From: Lepus europaeus | Taxonomy: Eukaryota; Chordata; Mammalia; Lagomorpha; Leporidae | NCBI RefSeq assembly: GCF_033115175.1 | Contig: NC_084838.1 | Span: 40,217,468 to 40,281,467, forward strand | DNA: 64,000 nt | Reading direction: 5' to 3' | Part shown: positions 1-10,662 of the stretch, one piece after another | How positions within the stretch are numbered: the first letter of the stretch is position 1 | Layout: every line of letters starts with the position of its first letter | The notes under the pieces: model-generated | Told to the model about the DNA's origin: nothing | Database searches by the model: none | Seen by the model: the letters and a program-made list of their open reading frames with translations, nothing else | Position numbers and translations under genes: made by a program

Positions 1-269
1 TTAGGGACAGAGGAAGAGGAGACATGCACAAGGAAGGAATTTTACCAATGTGAGGCCCACTCCCATTTGCATCAGTGGGAGTGACTGGTGTCAGTCGTCC
101 GTCCTAGAGCCTGAGTGTGCCCCCTTAGCAGTCTGCTCTTTTGGGTCTGGGGTTAAGCATCACATTTTCTGGGTTCTATGGGGAATGAGGGTCCCTAATG
201 AGACAGGACATTTAGTGAGACATGGGGGCTTTATCCACCTGCCTTTTCTGCCACAATTTGCCTTCATAG
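1..269 (+). other. DCTN3: DCTN3 intron, partial (left window edge)
   Basis: Non-coding sequence before the first recognisable DCTN3 exon, ending in an acceptor AG at 268-269. The upstream exons of the gene lie outside the window. I see no other coding exon here; an open frame running through this stretch into the next exon and intron has no recognisable protein similarity. Confidence 0.7.
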
Positions 270-329
270 GACCAATGTATGGAGATCACCGAGGAGTCCA
301 AAGCTCTCCTGGAAGAATACAACAAGACT
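270..329 (+). CDS. DCTN3: DCTN3 penultimate coding exon (dynactin subunit 3, p24)
   Basis: This 60-base exon encodes 20 residues beginning DQCMEITEESKAL, recognisable as the near-C-terminal region of dynactin subunit 3. It is bounded by an acceptor (cttcatag) at 268-269 and a donor GT at 330-331. The protein is the small coiled-coil p24 subunit of the dynactin shoulder/sidearm, which links cytoplasmic dynein to cargo and works at centrosomes, kinetochores and the spindle midzone. The helical, charged composition fits its coiled-coil fold. It splices in frame to the next exon at 511 (NKT|TMLL). Only the tail of the gene is present. Identity is secure from the sequence; function is from family knowledge. 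Confidence 0.93.
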
Positions 330-450
330 GTATCCTTTTTGCTTGGTTAGGACCCTAATGGCTGCCGTCCCCAAGCCATTGTTCTACTCTGGATCTCTTT
401 CATCACAACAAGCCTGTCCTTTCCCTCCTCCCTCCTCTCTACTCCTGTAG

Positions 451-600
<150 letters not shown>

Positions 601-815
601 TGGCTGCTCCCCCTCCCAGGGTGGGCCAGGGCCCCCGGGCTCCAGGCTCCAATGCCAACCTGTCTTTGTGACAAGGCAGAGGCCACTTTGTATTTATTGG
701 ATTCTAGGGCCATTTGTCTGCACTTAGAGGTCAGGTTACCTGAGATTCCTGATTGACCGTCCCACCATCAGTTTTCTGTACAGTGTAACAATAAAGGTCT
801 GAGGAGGAGTGTGTG
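601..815 (+). other. DCTN3: DCTN3 3' UTR
   Basis: Sequence from the stop codon to the expected cleavage region about 15-25 bases after a canonical AATAAA at 790-795. GT-rich sequence after 808 could serve as the downstream element. The exact end is inferred. Confidence 0.8.
790..795 (+). terminator. DCTN3: DCTN3 polyadenylation signal AATAAA
   Basis: Canonical hexamer 190 bases after the stop codon, followed by a GTGTGTGC-type downstream element. Confidence 0.88.
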
Positions 816-1970
816 CTTCCCAGGCTAGGATGGGCTTGGTGGTGAGGATGGGGTGGCAGAGGGCAGAGCTGGCAGCCTGCATAGTGGATGGCCTGGGAAC
901 TGTACGCATCCTGGTCTGGCTTTGTGGAAGGAGTAGAGCTCCCCAGGTGAAGGCCCGCGTTTGACTGATGCGAAGGAGACATCTGTTTAGCGTCCATTTA
1001 TCCCATGTTCACTCAGCATGCTCTAAATGTCAGATGCCACAAGGGGGGGGGGGCACACAGGTAGGGCCCACCTAGTCCCTGCCCTGCGGACAGGGGCTGG
1101 GCAGGCGGGAGGGGGTGGGTGTCAAGGTAAAGGGAATTCTCGCCTGGTAGGCACAGAAGAGAAATGGAGTGAAGTGGAGGCGGCCCTGCTGGGTGACATG
1201 CAGGGATTTCAGAGCCAAGGGGACAGTGGGCGGAAAGGCAGAGAGAAGCCCTGACATTTTTCTTGGGAGCCTACCTGGTGCCATTAGCTGATAAAGGGAG
1301 CCCAAGAGGTTTGGATGCGGGAAGTTTTCGGTTCTGGGGAGAGGGGCCGGAGAAACTGACACGGCGCACCACCAAGTGTTTGCCGCCCCCTCGTGGTCTC
1401 AGGGAGTGCTCTGGCTCCAGATCCCTTTCACCCGCCTCTGCACCGCACCTGTGTGTGCCCTGTCAGCGAGTTCAAACCGGCCTGAAACCTGGGAGTCATC
1501 CTACTTCTCTATCCAGTCTTCACGGAACCTATCTACTAGTAGCTCCCAGTTTAATCCTCTGTCTATTCCTACTGCCCTTTTCTCTGGGTCATTAATCCAA
1601 CAAAGAATGTAAAGAATACTCGAGCGCCTATTATACGCGGGGCACTGCACTAGGCACCGAGAGCAGAGCTCACTGGCGTCTGCGGCTCGATTTCTCCCAC
1701 CACTCCCTCCCCTGCGAGGTGAGGCCTGAGCGAGGTGTGGACAAGATCGGCTGGACCGGCCCCTGTTGGAAGCCCTTCGTGGTTCGCCGGTGCCCACAGG
1801 ATGAGATTACAGCTCCTAACTGGGTGCCAAGGCCCTGACCCGCGCAGCAGCACGCGGTATTTCTAAAGCCGCTCCTAGCTGAACCTGCTGCTTCCTTTTT
1901 GCGGGATACTCAACAGGTGACGCCAGCCTCCCAGCGTTGTGGTCGCTTCTCATCCACTGAGCTCTCTCCC
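816..1970. other. Intergenic spacer DCTN3-RPP25L
   Basis: No gene is recognised. The stretch near 1610-1670 resembles the antisense 3' end of an old MIR element (a 'gcgcctattata...gcactgcactaggc' pattern). A strong CTCF-like match lies at 1382-1396. GC content rises toward the RPP25L CpG island. Confidence 0.6.
1382..1396 (-). promoter_or_regulatory. CTCF-like motif between DCTN3 and RPP25L
   Basis: On the minus strand this reads CCACGAGGGGGCGGC, very close to the CTCF core consensus. It sits between the DCTN3 3' end and the RPP25L promoter. Occupancy cannot be judged from sequence. Confidence 0.5.
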
Positions 1971-1974
1971 CCGA

Positions 1975-2400
1975 TTAGGAGTGCCCTTGACCCGGGCGTA
2001 ACAGCTGAGGCGACGCGCGCGTGTCCCCAGGCCCCGAGCTCCCGGGCCCGCTCACCCTAGCACGTTGTAGCCCATTCAGCGGCCCCGGAAAACCCCGCGG
2101 GCCACGCCCCTGCTCAGGCCCCGCCCCCGCCCGGCGTGCGCGGCCCCGCGGCCTCGGCGCGCTCCCGGCTCGCTCGCCATCTTGGCTCCCGATTCGGCGC
2201 GACGCGGCGGCGGCGGTAGGGGCGGTGAGAGCCGGCACCTGGCGGGAGCGGGGCTCTGGGTGGTGGGAGACGGGACGCCGCAGCGGCTCGCGGGTCCATG
2301 GAAGCAGCCGATGGCGATGGAGACGGCCGAGGCCGGCTGGGAGTAGCCTAAGCAGCCTTCTGCGTCGTGCTCTGCCTGGGAGTTTCTGAGTGACTTGGTT
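1975..2400 (+). promoter_or_regulatory. RPP25L: RPP25L CpG-island promoter
   Basis: A GC- and CpG-dense block without a TATA box. It contains GCCATCTTGG at 2176-2185, a YY1-type element often found at the start site of housekeeping genes. The likely start site is close to this motif, and the likely first-exon donor GT is at 2216-2217. This fits a broadly expressed gene. Confidence 0.7.
2160..2215 (+). other. RPP25L: RPP25L noncoding exon 1 (start approximate)
   Basis: Inferred 5' UTR exon around the YY1-type motif, ending at a GTAGGG donor (2216-2217). The intron would be about 690 bases, to the acceptor at 2901-2902. The start position is approximate; a cDNA would settle it. Confidence 0.5.
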
Positions 2401-2943
2401 GATGACGAGCGACCCTGGGAATCCCGGGGGAGGAATGCTCAGCCTTGTCTTATGGATCCCGTCGTTGGGGGAGGGGAGCACTTGAGGTTCTTGGAGGAGG
2501 AGGTCCGGAGGAGCCTGGGGCGAAGCGGCGTGGCCCTGCCCTGTGGGAGCGCGGAGTGAGGGGGCCTGGTCTCTGTCCTTGGGGGGAGGGGCGTTCCGTC
2601 GTGTTCTTGAGAGGGAGGGAGTGGTGAAGGACCCCTCGGAGCCCAGGATTAGAGGGGCCGGGTCCCAGAGAGCCCAGTGTTTGTGGCCTTGTCTCACGGA
2701 CTCCGGGATTGGGGGGCGGGTGCACATGGGGTGCATCCCTAAACGGGGCGGGGCCGGCACGCCCCTGTGGTGAGAAGCTAGGGAGGCGGGATCTGACCCT
2801 GGTCCTGGGAAGTTTGGGATGAGGAGCAGCGCCGTACTGGGAAAGGGGGTGGAGGTGGCCTGGGGTGCACTACCTAGGCACTCATCTGATGTTTCCCTGC
2901 AGTGGGCGGTGAGAACCGAACCGCAGACCCCGCAGCATGCAAG

Positions 2944-3435
2944 ATGGAGCACTACCGTAAAGCCGGCTCTGTGGAGCTCCCAGCACCGTCCCCGATTCCC
3001 CAGCTGCCTCCCGATACCCTCGAGATGCGGGTTCGAGATGGCAGCAAAATCCGCAACCTGCTGGGGCTGGCGCTGGGCCGCTTAGAGGGTGGCAGCGCAA
3101 GGCACGTAGTCTTCTCAGGGTCTGGCCGGGCCGCAGGGAAGGCTGTCAGCTGTGCGGAGATTGTGAAGCGGCGGGTCCCAGGCCTGCACCAGCTCACCAA
3201 GCTGCGATTCCTGCAGACTGAGGACAGCTGGGTCCCAACCTCACCTGATACCGGCCTAGACCCCCTCACAGTGCGCCGCCATGTGCCTGCAGTGTGGGTA
3301 CTGCTCAGCCGGGACCCCCTGGACCCTAATGAGTGTGGCTATCAGCCTCCAGGGGCACCTCCTGGTCTGGGCCCCATACCCAGCTCCAGCTGTGGCCCCC
3401 GACCCCGAAGAAGAGCTCGAGACAACCGGTCCTGA
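2944..3435 (+). CDS. RPP25L: RPP25L: ribonuclease P protein subunit p25-like protein
   Basis: A single uninterrupted coding exon of 163 codons plus stop, the usual length for this family. The protein begins MEHYRKAGSVELP. An Alba-type nucleic-acid-binding domain covers roughly residues 28-130: the segment around RVRDGSKIRNLLG, the glycine-rich loop FSGSGRAAGKAVS, then EIVKRRVPGLHQLTKL and VRRHVPAVWVLLSRDP. A short basic tail RPRRRARD closes it. RPP25-family proteins pair with POP7 (Rpp20) and bind the P3 stem of RNase P/MRP RNA; whether the -like paralog is a true subunit is less clear. The ATG at 2944 is the first after the acceptor at 2901-2902. No introns interrupt the coding region, as for its paralog RPP25. 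No damage is seen. Confidence 0.95.
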   Translation: MEHYRKAGSVELPAPSPIPQLPPDTLEMRVRDGSKIRNLLGLALGRLEGGSARHVVFSGSGRAAGKAVSCAEIVKRRVPGLHQLTKLRFLQTEDSWVPTSPDTGLDPLTVRRHVPAVWVLLSRDPLDPNECGYQPPGAPPGLGPIPSSSCGPRPRRRARDNRS

Positions 3436-3675
3436 AGATCTGCTGAACTGGGCTGTTCTCCAGGCCCGAACGCCCCGTGACTGCTCAGCGTCCCCAGCAA
3501 AGCTCTGGCTCACAGAAGCGGGCCTCTTCCTGCTTCCCGTTCCCTCCGGCATGTGGGAAGGGACTGCTAATGAAGTGACAGGTGGACTGTCGTCTGCCAA
3601 CGTCTAGATTGCTCTGCCTTCTACTTACAGTGCGTCTAATCTGTCTGTGACAGAGGTCCAGGGAGGGAGTCAGGG

Positions 3676-3681
3676 AATAAA
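3676..3681 (+). terminator. RPP25L: RPP25L polyadenylation signal AATAAA
   Basis: Canonical hexamer about 240 bases after the stop codon. The transcript probably ends near 3700. Confidence 0.85.
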
Positions 3682-3994
3682 GGTTCTGCCCATTTGTCTG
3701 ATGAGAACTCTGCTCAGCTGCTGTGTGGAAGTGGGACTACAAGAACGGCACCCCCTGCCCCTGCCTGCTGAGAGCCCGCGGGCTGGAGACAGGAGGGTAG
3801 GCCCAAGCTGGTGCTGGGATGGTCTGTGTCAGTAAGAAGCCTCAGGCAGGAAGCCCGCAGCACTGTATAAACATTAATTGGCATTGTTATTAATGTCCCA
3901 GTATATAGAGATGCCTTTTTCTGTCTTAACACCTCAAGGGCAGGCATTCTGGCAGAGCAAGTTAAACCTCACTTAGGATACATCCTTAGCAGAG

Positions 3995-4240
3995 TTCCTG
4001 GTGCAAGTCCTGGCTACTCTGCTTCCCATCCAACTTCCTGCTAACGCGCCTGGGGGGCAGCAGATGATAGCCTGAGTACTTGGACGCCTGCCACCCATGT
4101 GGGAAACCTGGAAGGCATTCCTGGCTCCTGGCTTGAGCCTGGCCTACCCTGACTTGTGGGCATTTGGGGAGTGAACCAGTGGAGGTACAATCTTTCTTTC
4201 TTTCCCTCTCTGTCACTCTGCTTTCCAAATAAAGTATTTA
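3995..4240 (+). repeat. CSINE (lagomorph C-repeat), 5'-truncated
   Basis: Matches the CSINE body: 'caagtcctggctactctgcttccc', 'ggggagtgaaccagtgg', a C/T-rich tail and 'ccaaataaag'. The tRNA-like head is mostly missing. CSINEs are tRNA-derived retroposons restricted to lagomorphs and are the main evidence for the host group. Confidence 0.85.
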
Positions 4241-4364
4241 AATTTTTATTTGAAAGGCAGAATGATAGAGATCTTCCATCCTTTGGTTCACTCCCCCAGT
4301 GGCCATAAGGAAGCAGGACTCACATGGGATGCCAGCATTGCAGTTGCACCACAGCACTGGCCTC
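4241..4364 (-). repeat. CSINE, internally deleted
   Basis: Reverse orientation: 'tttatttgaaaggcagaa' then 'cttccatcctttggttcactcccc', then a jump to the head region 'gggatgccagcattgcag...cagcactggcc'. About 200 bases of the middle are missing. It lies tail to tail with the preceding copy. Confidence 0.8.
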
Positions 4365-4371
4365 AATAAAA

Positions 4372-4671
4372 GTTTATAAGATTTTGTTTTGAAAGAGGGA
4401 GAGACACAGAGATCTTCCACCTGCTCATTCACTCCCTGGATGGCCTCAACTGAGGCCAGCACTGGGTCACACAGGAGCCAGGAGCTTCATCCAGGTCTCC
4501 CACGTTTGTGGGAGGGTCCAAACTCTTCAGCCATCTTCTATTGCTTTTCCCAGGCCATGAGCAGGCAGCTGGATTGGAAGTGGAGCAGCTGGGACATGAA
4601 CCGATGCCCATATGGGATTGTGGTGTCACAGGTAGCAGCAATACCTGTTCTTGCTACAGCACCAGCCCTGA
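4372..4671 (-). repeat. CSINE
   Basis: Near full-length reverse copy, from the degraded A/T tail ('gattttgttttgaaagaggg') to the head complement 'acagcaccagccctg'. Confidence 0.85.
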
Positions 4672-5718
4672 AAAAAATTTTTTTAAAAAATCACCTCAAT
4701 CCCATGTATCTCTCTAGGTTTCAGAGTTCAGAGTGCTAAACATTACACACTGGAGCCCCTCCAGGTCTCATCCTTGTCTCTGCCCCTTGCTACTTTGCTA
4801 CCTTACCTTGGCCTTAAACTGAGTTCACCAGCTCAGGGGGCTGTAGGCACGTAGCAGGGGTGTGGCCACTGTTGGACTCTGGGAAGTTGAATCAATCGAT
4901 CTTGAGCTTTTCTCCTGTGTATCCAGCAGCCTGGGCGTCCAGTCACAAGGAAAGCAGGGTGGACCCAGTAACTTGCAGGTAGTGAAGTGATGTCTGGCTG
5001 AGACCAGGCAGGAGGGATTAGAGGGTGGGAGGAGGTGTTGGGGAACTGGAGGCCTTGATAAAGGCTTGGAAGAGGCTGAGGTGACATAGGGACAGCAGCC
5101 TGTGCTCAAAACTTAAACACCATCCTTTGCTTTCCAAGACAGGTCAGCCCCAAGTGATGGAGAGGAGGATAGGTGATGAGGATTTGGGAGACGGAGGGAT
5201 GAAGTCTCAGTGGCCGCCTGTCCTCTCAAGTGCAGAGGGGTCCTGAAGCATCTAACATACCTAATAAGGATCTTGGGCTCGGCAGCCCATCCCTACCCGG
5301 TCTGCTGTGGCCAGGGCGGACAGATCACATGCAGTAAGCGTGGGACCCGTGCTAAAGGAGTGATCCAGTCAGGTGGCACTAGGAGCTCTGGAGTCCCCGG
5401 AGGTCTCCCCTGCTGCTGGGCTGCTCGCTGTTGAGGTGCCATCTGCTGTCCCCAAGGATGATGGCAGCGGTAGTGTGGAAGAAAACAGGGTCAAATCCCT
5501 TCAGAGGACCATGAGAATGATCTCCCACCTGGGTAGCAGGTAGAAGATAGAAGATGATCTCAGCCTAAGGGAGGAGGGCTGAGGCTCCCAGGGTGTTTCC
5601 CCTCCCCCTCCCTCTGTAGTGTTCAGCTGGGCCTACAGTAGGAAGCTATGGCAGTGAGGGGAACGGAGCCTTTGCAGTCAGCCTGAGCAGACTCAGGAGG
5701 GAGCTCAAGAATCTATAG

Positions 5719-6036
5719 AGGGCCGGTGCTGTGGCATAGCGGATAAAGCTGCCACCTGCAACACCAGCATCCCTTATGGGCGCCAGTTCAAGTCCTGGCT
5801 GCTCTACTTCCCATCCAGCTCTCTGCTAATGCACCTGGGAAAGCAGTGGGGATGGTCCTAGTGCTTGGGCCTCTGCACCCAGCTGGGAGACCCAGAAGAA
5901 GCTCCTGGCTCCGGGCTTCAGCTTGGCCCAGCCATTATGGCCATTTTGGGGAGTGAACCAGTGGATGGAAGACCTCTCCCTCCCTGTCTCTAACTCTGCC
6001 TTGCAAATATAGAATACATCCTTTTTTTTTTTTTTA
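5719..6036 (+). repeat. CSINE
   Basis: Full-length copy starting 'ggccggtgctgtggcatagcg' with a B-box-like 'agttcaagtcc' and a terminal T/A-rich tail. Confidence 0.9.
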
Positions 6037-6408
6037 AGTGCATAATTCTTTACTTCTGACTTTCTCCTTAATCCACTGCAATGTGGCTTCTCCCTTGGGG
6101 CAGAAGGAGGTGGAGACAGCTCTTTCAAGAAGCTGGATTGAGAATGGGTAGAGAGCTGGGAGAGAGTTTTCTGTTTTGTTGGATTTTTAATATACTGGTA
6201 GTGAGGAGCATGCTTGTAGGCCAATGGGGTAGACAGTAGGGAAAGATGCAAGAAGCAGGAGGTTCCTGAAGGGGTGAAAGGGCGTGGGATGGCAGAGGGC
6301 AGAGGAGAGCTGACTGCTGACCCAGGAGGAAGGAGTTGAGGATGGGTGTATGTGCCAATAGCTGTCGAGGTAAAGGTGGGACATAAGGGGGTTCAGAAGG
6401 CCTCAGTT

Positions 6409-6569
6409 GGGTCTGGTGGTGTGGCATAGCAGGTACAGCTGCTGCCTTTAATGCCAGCATCGTGTATGGACACTGGTTTGAGTCTTGGCTGCTCTGCTTC
6501 CAATTCAGCTCCTTGAAAACGAATTGCGAAAGTGGCCCAAGTGCTTGGGCCCCTGTCACTCATCTGGCT

Positions 6570-6622
<53 letters not shown>

Positions 6623-6657
6623 TCAAATGAATAAATAGATCCTTAAAAAAAAAAAAA
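6409..6657 (+). repeat. CSINE with long (TC)n
   Basis: Starts 'gggtctggtggtgtggcatagc'. The middle is shortened, and a (TC)n run at about 6571-6615 replaces much of the 3' body before 'ttcaaatgaataaatag' and poly(A). Confidence 0.87.
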
Positions 6658-6744
6658 AGTGAAGCGAGAAAGGACACAGGCCAGTAGTCTGGAGGTCCCC
6701 ATGAAGATGTCGGGAGAGCACCAGGCAGGTGGGAATATTGTAGC

Positions 6745-7095
6745 AACTAGTTTGAAAGCTGCCGTAGCAGAGGACCACAAACTGGGTGACTCGGAGTAGT
6801 AGAATTAGTCCTCTCAGCTCTGGAGGCTGGAAGTCCAAGGTCAAGGTGTTAGCAGGCTCATCCTAGCTTCGGGCTTGTAGGTTTCCCAAACCCTCTGTTT
6901 TCACGCGGCATCTTCCCTGTGTGTGTGTCGCCTCCATCCACATCTCAGTCATGCTGGAAAACGGCCTTCCCTAATGACCGCCTTTTCATTTGATTAACTA
7001 GGTAAAGGCCGCATTTCCAAATAAAGCACTGGGGTAGGGGGGTTAGGACGTCAGTGTGTCTTTTGGGGCAGAACACAATTTGCTCCATGACAGTA
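6745..7095 (-). mobile_element. MLT1-type LTR (ERVL-MaLR relic), solo
   Basis: The reverse complement resembles the MLT1 LTR family: 'aaactgggtgactc', 'ctggaggctggaagtccaaggtcaaggtgtt', 'cctaatgaccgcc', 'ccaaataaagcactgggg' and 'gcagaacacaatttgctcc'. It is an ancient, heavily mutated non-autonomous LTR relic with no coding capacity. Confidence 0.7.
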
Positions 7096-7141
7096 GCTAC
7101 AGGATAGGATGGAGGAGTCAACGGGATTAAGAGTTTTAGGA

Positions 7142-7382
7142 GGGGCCAGCGCTGTTGTGCAGCCCTGGCCTGAAGCACTGAATGGGCGCTGGTTCGAGTC
7201 CTGGCTGCTCCACTTCCGATCCAGCTCTCTGCTATGGTCTGGGAAAGCAGTGGAAAATGGCCCAAGTCCTTGGGCCCCTGCACCCACGTGGGAGACCTGG
7301 AAGAAGTTCCTGGCTCCTGGCTTCAGATTGGCGCAGCTCCAGCCGTTGCGGCCAATTGGGAGGATGAACCAGCAGATGGAAG

Positions 7383-7429
<47 letters not shown>

Positions 7430-7485
7430 CACCCCCTGCTGTGTAACTCTGACTTTCAAATAAATAAATAAATCTTTAACAACAA
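7142..7485 (+). repeat. CSINE, young-looking
   Basis: Full length and close to consensus, with an exact tRNA-type B box GGTTCGAGTCC at 7191-7201, a long (TC)n at 7386-7425 and the tail 'caaataaataaataaatc'. Confidence 0.92.
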
Positions 7486-7659
7486 AGTTTTAGGAGCTGA
7501 TAGGATTTGTTGTGAGGATGAGATAGCTGGATGGCCTGGAAGCAAAATCACTAAGGTGCAGCCACTTTGTGCTTATTATCCTTCAAAGGAGGATCTACCT
7601 CACAACACAGCATGCAGTTACCTGCCTCCTGTGTTCAGGTAAGCACCAAGTCCTGCCAA

Positions 7660-7905
7660 GTTTGCATCCTTGGTCTCTCACCAGGCCCCCTGCCTCTGTT
7701 CACTCTTGCCCCACATCTTAGTATCTCCTTACCACATCCCTGCTTCCCCTCCCTCTGAGCTCTCTTCTACCTCACTGGCTGTTCCCTTTGTTCAGAATGC
7801 TCTTCCTCCCAGATACCTCCGTGCTTATCCCTTCTTCCTTTAAGTCTTTGCTCAAATGTCACCTTAATGAGGCATACTCTGGCCACTCCATTAAAAATTG
7901 CAGCC
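7660..7905 (+). repeat. L2 LINE 3'-end fragment
   Basis: Shows the L2 3' terminal pattern 'ggctgttccctttgttcagaatgctcttcc...' followed by 'ctttgctcaaatgtcacctt' and 'ttaaaaattgcagcc'. It is interrupted by the CSINE at 7906. Confidence 0.75.
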
Positions 7906-8192
7906 AAGGGGCTGGTGCTGTGGTGGTGGAGCAGGTAAAGTCACTGCCCGCAACACCGGCATCCCATATGGGCACCGATTCAAGTCCTGGCTGCTCCACT
8001 TCTGATCCAGCTCCCTGCTAATGTGCCTGGGAAAGCAGTGGAAGATGGCCAAGTGCTTGGGCCCCTGCACCCACGTGGGAGACCTGGCCCCACTTCAGCT
8101 TTTGTAGCCATTTGAGGAGTGAACCAGTGGATGAAAGATCTCTCTCTCTCTCTCTCTCTCTTTCAAATAAATGTTTTTTTAAAAATTTTAAA
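7906..8192 (+). repeat. CSINE inserted in L2, with target-site duplication
   Basis: Full-length but internally shortened copy. It is flanked by a 13-base direct repeat, AAAAATTGCAGCC, at 7893-7905 and 8193-8205, the target-site duplication of its insertion into the L2 fragment. Confidence 0.9.
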
Positions 8193-8212
8193 AAAAATTG
8201 CAGCCTAGCACT

Positions 8213-8528
8213 ATTTTTAAAGATAGATTTATTTGTTTATTTGAAAGGCCAAGTGACAGAGAGGTCTTCCATCTGCTGGTTCACTCCCCAAATACCTACA
8301 ACAGTTGTGCTGGACCAGTTTGAGGCCAGAAGCCAAGAACTCCCTGTGTGTCTTCCATGTAGGAGGCGGGAACCCAAGTACTTGGGCCATCTTCCACTGC
8401 CTCCCAGATGCATTAGAAAGAAGCTGGATCTGAACTCCAGGGCATCTAGGACTTGAGCCAGGCATTCCAATACGGGATGCAGGTGTCTGAAGCTGCAGCT
8501 TAACTAATACACCAAATGCTTGCCCCTG
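8213..8528 (-). repeat. CSINE
   Basis: Reverse copy beginning 'tttttaaagatagatttatttg' and ending in the degraded head complement 'caaatgcttgcccc'. Confidence 0.87.
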
Positions 8529-8925
8529 CTGGGTGCCCTACGAGACTCTCTCCTGTCCATGGCTCAATCCATCTTTGTTCTGCCCTTCCCCCGACCCTGG
8601 ATCTTATCCTTTAGCTATTGTCATTGATCAAACTATATGTCTGCTCCCCACAAGTCATACTGACATCCTAACAGGAGTTCTCACTCCACTAATGCCTCAC
8701 CCTTCCCAGGCACCATTAAATTTTCTGCCTCTGAACTATTCTGCCTGCTCATCAAGTCATCACGAATGTTCAAGGATACCTGTGCTGGCCTCTGAGCACT
8801 GGCCTACCTCCCTAATCCCTACTAGTTGTCTAGATCACCATCCCAAGCTCAGGAATTAGGCCCAACTCTCTTCCCATGTTTGTCCTAGCACTAAGGCGAT
8901 GTTCTGGCTACATTTCTGGATCTGG

Positions 8926-8939
8926 CCACAAGGTGGCAG
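8926..8939 (+). promoter_or_regulatory. CTCF-like motif
   Basis: CCACAAGGTGGCAG preceded by TGG, a close CTCF core match in unique sequence between two CSINE clusters. Confidence 0.45.
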
Positions 8940-9264
8940 AGTTTACAAAGGGATGTCCCATCCCTTCCCTTTCCGTGATCTGTGAGCAGGGCCCAGGATG
9001 CCCAAGATAGAGAAGATACATTCTAGTCTTGAAATTTGGCCTTCAGTGGTCTGTGTGACCTCTGTGTTATTCAACAAAAAACTAGTGGTCATCTACAATG
9101 TAGCAAAAACAGTCACCGGATTTGGAACCTCCAACCCCGTGAGGGCCATGGCCGTGAATACATACAGGTAATTTCACTATGGTGTGATAAGTACACAGGT
9201 TAGGAAAGCTCATTACTGCAGGAGTTCAGAGCCCCTAGCACAGCCTTTAGGGAGAAGCAAACTT

Positions 9265-9612
9265 CAAAGAAGTGGAGGCCATTTAGCACAGTACTTCAAA
9301 TGCTGCCTGGAACAACCATACTCCATACCAGAGCGCCTGGTTTGAGTCCTGACTCCCCTGCTTCTGCTCGGACTTCCTGCTGATGCACACTGGGGGAGGT
9401 GGACGATGATGGCTCCAGTGCCTGGATCTCTGCCGTCCACATGGAGACTTGGGTAGAGTTCTGGGCTTCTGGCTTTGGCCTCAACCATCCCTGGCTGTTG
9501 GAAGCATTTGGGCAGTGGACCAGTGCATGGAAGTTTTCTCTCTCGCTCTCTCTCTCTTTCTCTCTCCCTCTCTGTATCTTCCCCTCAAACAAAATGCAAA
9601 TAATTAAATAGA
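9265..9612 (+). repeat. CSINE, old diverged copy
   Basis: Recognised by 'ggtttgagtcctgactcccctgcttc', 'gggcagtggaccagtgcatgg', a C/T-rich tract and an A-rich tail. It is more diverged than its neighbours. Confidence 0.8.
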
Positions 9613-9624
9613 AGAAAGAAATTT

Positions 9625-9980
9625 TTTTTAAAAAAAAGATTTATTTATTTATTTGAAAGTCAGAGTTACATAGAGAGAGAAGGAGAGGCAGAGAGAGAGA
9701 GAAAGAGAGAGAGAGAGAGGTCTTCCATCTGCTGGTTCACTTCCCAAATGGCTGCAACAAGCCGGAGCTGCACTGATCTGAAGCCAGGAGCCAGGAGCTT
9801 CTTCTGGGTCTTCCCACGTGAGTGCAGAGGCCCAAGGACTTGGGCCATCTTCTACTGCTTTCCCAGGCCATAGCAGAGAGCTGGATTGGAAGTGGAACAG
9901 TCAGGACTTGAACTGGTGCCCATATGGGATGCCGGCACTGCAGGCGGCAGCTTTACCCGCTACGCCATAGCACTGGCCCC
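9625..9980 (-). repeat. CSINE
   Basis: Near-consensus full-length reverse copy with a long GA-rich tract (about 9675-9720), ending 'acgccatagcactggcccc'. Confidence 0.92.
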
Positions 9981-10324
9981 AAGAAAAGAATCTTAAAGAG
10001 CAAGTAGTTAGAGAGAAGTGAAAGGGAGGCCGTGGGTGAAGGGAAGGTGTGTGCCAAGGCATAGGTGTGAGAAGCAGCATAGAAATGATCACTGGAGCAG
10101 GAAGCTTGAGACAGAAAGTGTGAGGAACGGGGCTCAGATGTGAGTGGGGGGCCTGCATGCCTGGCCAGAGTTTGGACTTGATCTTGACGGTGATGGAGAG
10201 TCACTGAAGGCTCTAGGGAGGAGTGCTGTGGGATGTTGTGTTTTGCAGGGAGGGCTCTGGCCTCTTCAGTGTGGAGAGCAGATTGGGAGCACAGGGCAGA
10301 AATCTTTAAAAGGGCGGCGGGGGA

Positions 10325-10662
10325 TGGGGTGCTGTGCTGTGGCGTAGCAGGTAAAGCCACTGTCTAAAGTGCTGGCATCCCATATCGGCACTGGTTTGAG
10401 TCCTGGCTGCTCCACTTCTGATCCAGCTCTCTGCTATGGCCTGGGATAGCAGTGGAAGATGGCCCAAATGCTTAGGCCCCTGCACCCACATGGGAGACTT
10501 GGAAGAAGCTCCTGGCTCCTGGCTTCAGATCAGCCCAGCTCTGATTATTGTGGCCATTTGGGAGTGAACCAGTGGATGGAAGACCTCTCTTTCTGCTTCT
10601 GCCTCTGCCTCTCTGTAACTCTGACTTTCAAATAAATAAATAAAATTTTAAAAAAAGAAAGA
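10325..10662 (+). repeat. CSINE
   Basis: Full-length copy with 'ctgtggcgtagcaggtaaagcc', 'ggtttgagtcctggctgctcc' and the tail 'caaataaataaataaaat'. Confidence 0.92.

Larger units (their letters stand above)
2903..3700 (+). other. RPP25L: RPP25L exon 2 (5' UTR end, whole CDS, 3' UTR)
   Basis: The exon starts after the acceptor tttccctgcag (AG 2901-2902), has 41 bases of 5' UTR, the full coding region and a short 3' UTR of about 265 bases ending after AATAAA at 3676-3681. Confidence 0.8.

Noticed and set aside
50-358. Open frame reading through the DCTN3 penultimate exon
   Set aside because: It uses a different frame from the DCTN3 exon and runs past the donor; a chance frame.
1975-2952. 325-codon minus-strand frame opposite the RPP25L promoter
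   Set aside because: Low-complexity translation overlapping promoter, intron and UTR; no recognisable protein.
7142-7260. tRNA-like A and B boxes
   Set aside because: They belong to the tRNA-derived head of a CSINE, with no cloverleaf or CCA context of a functional tRNA gene.
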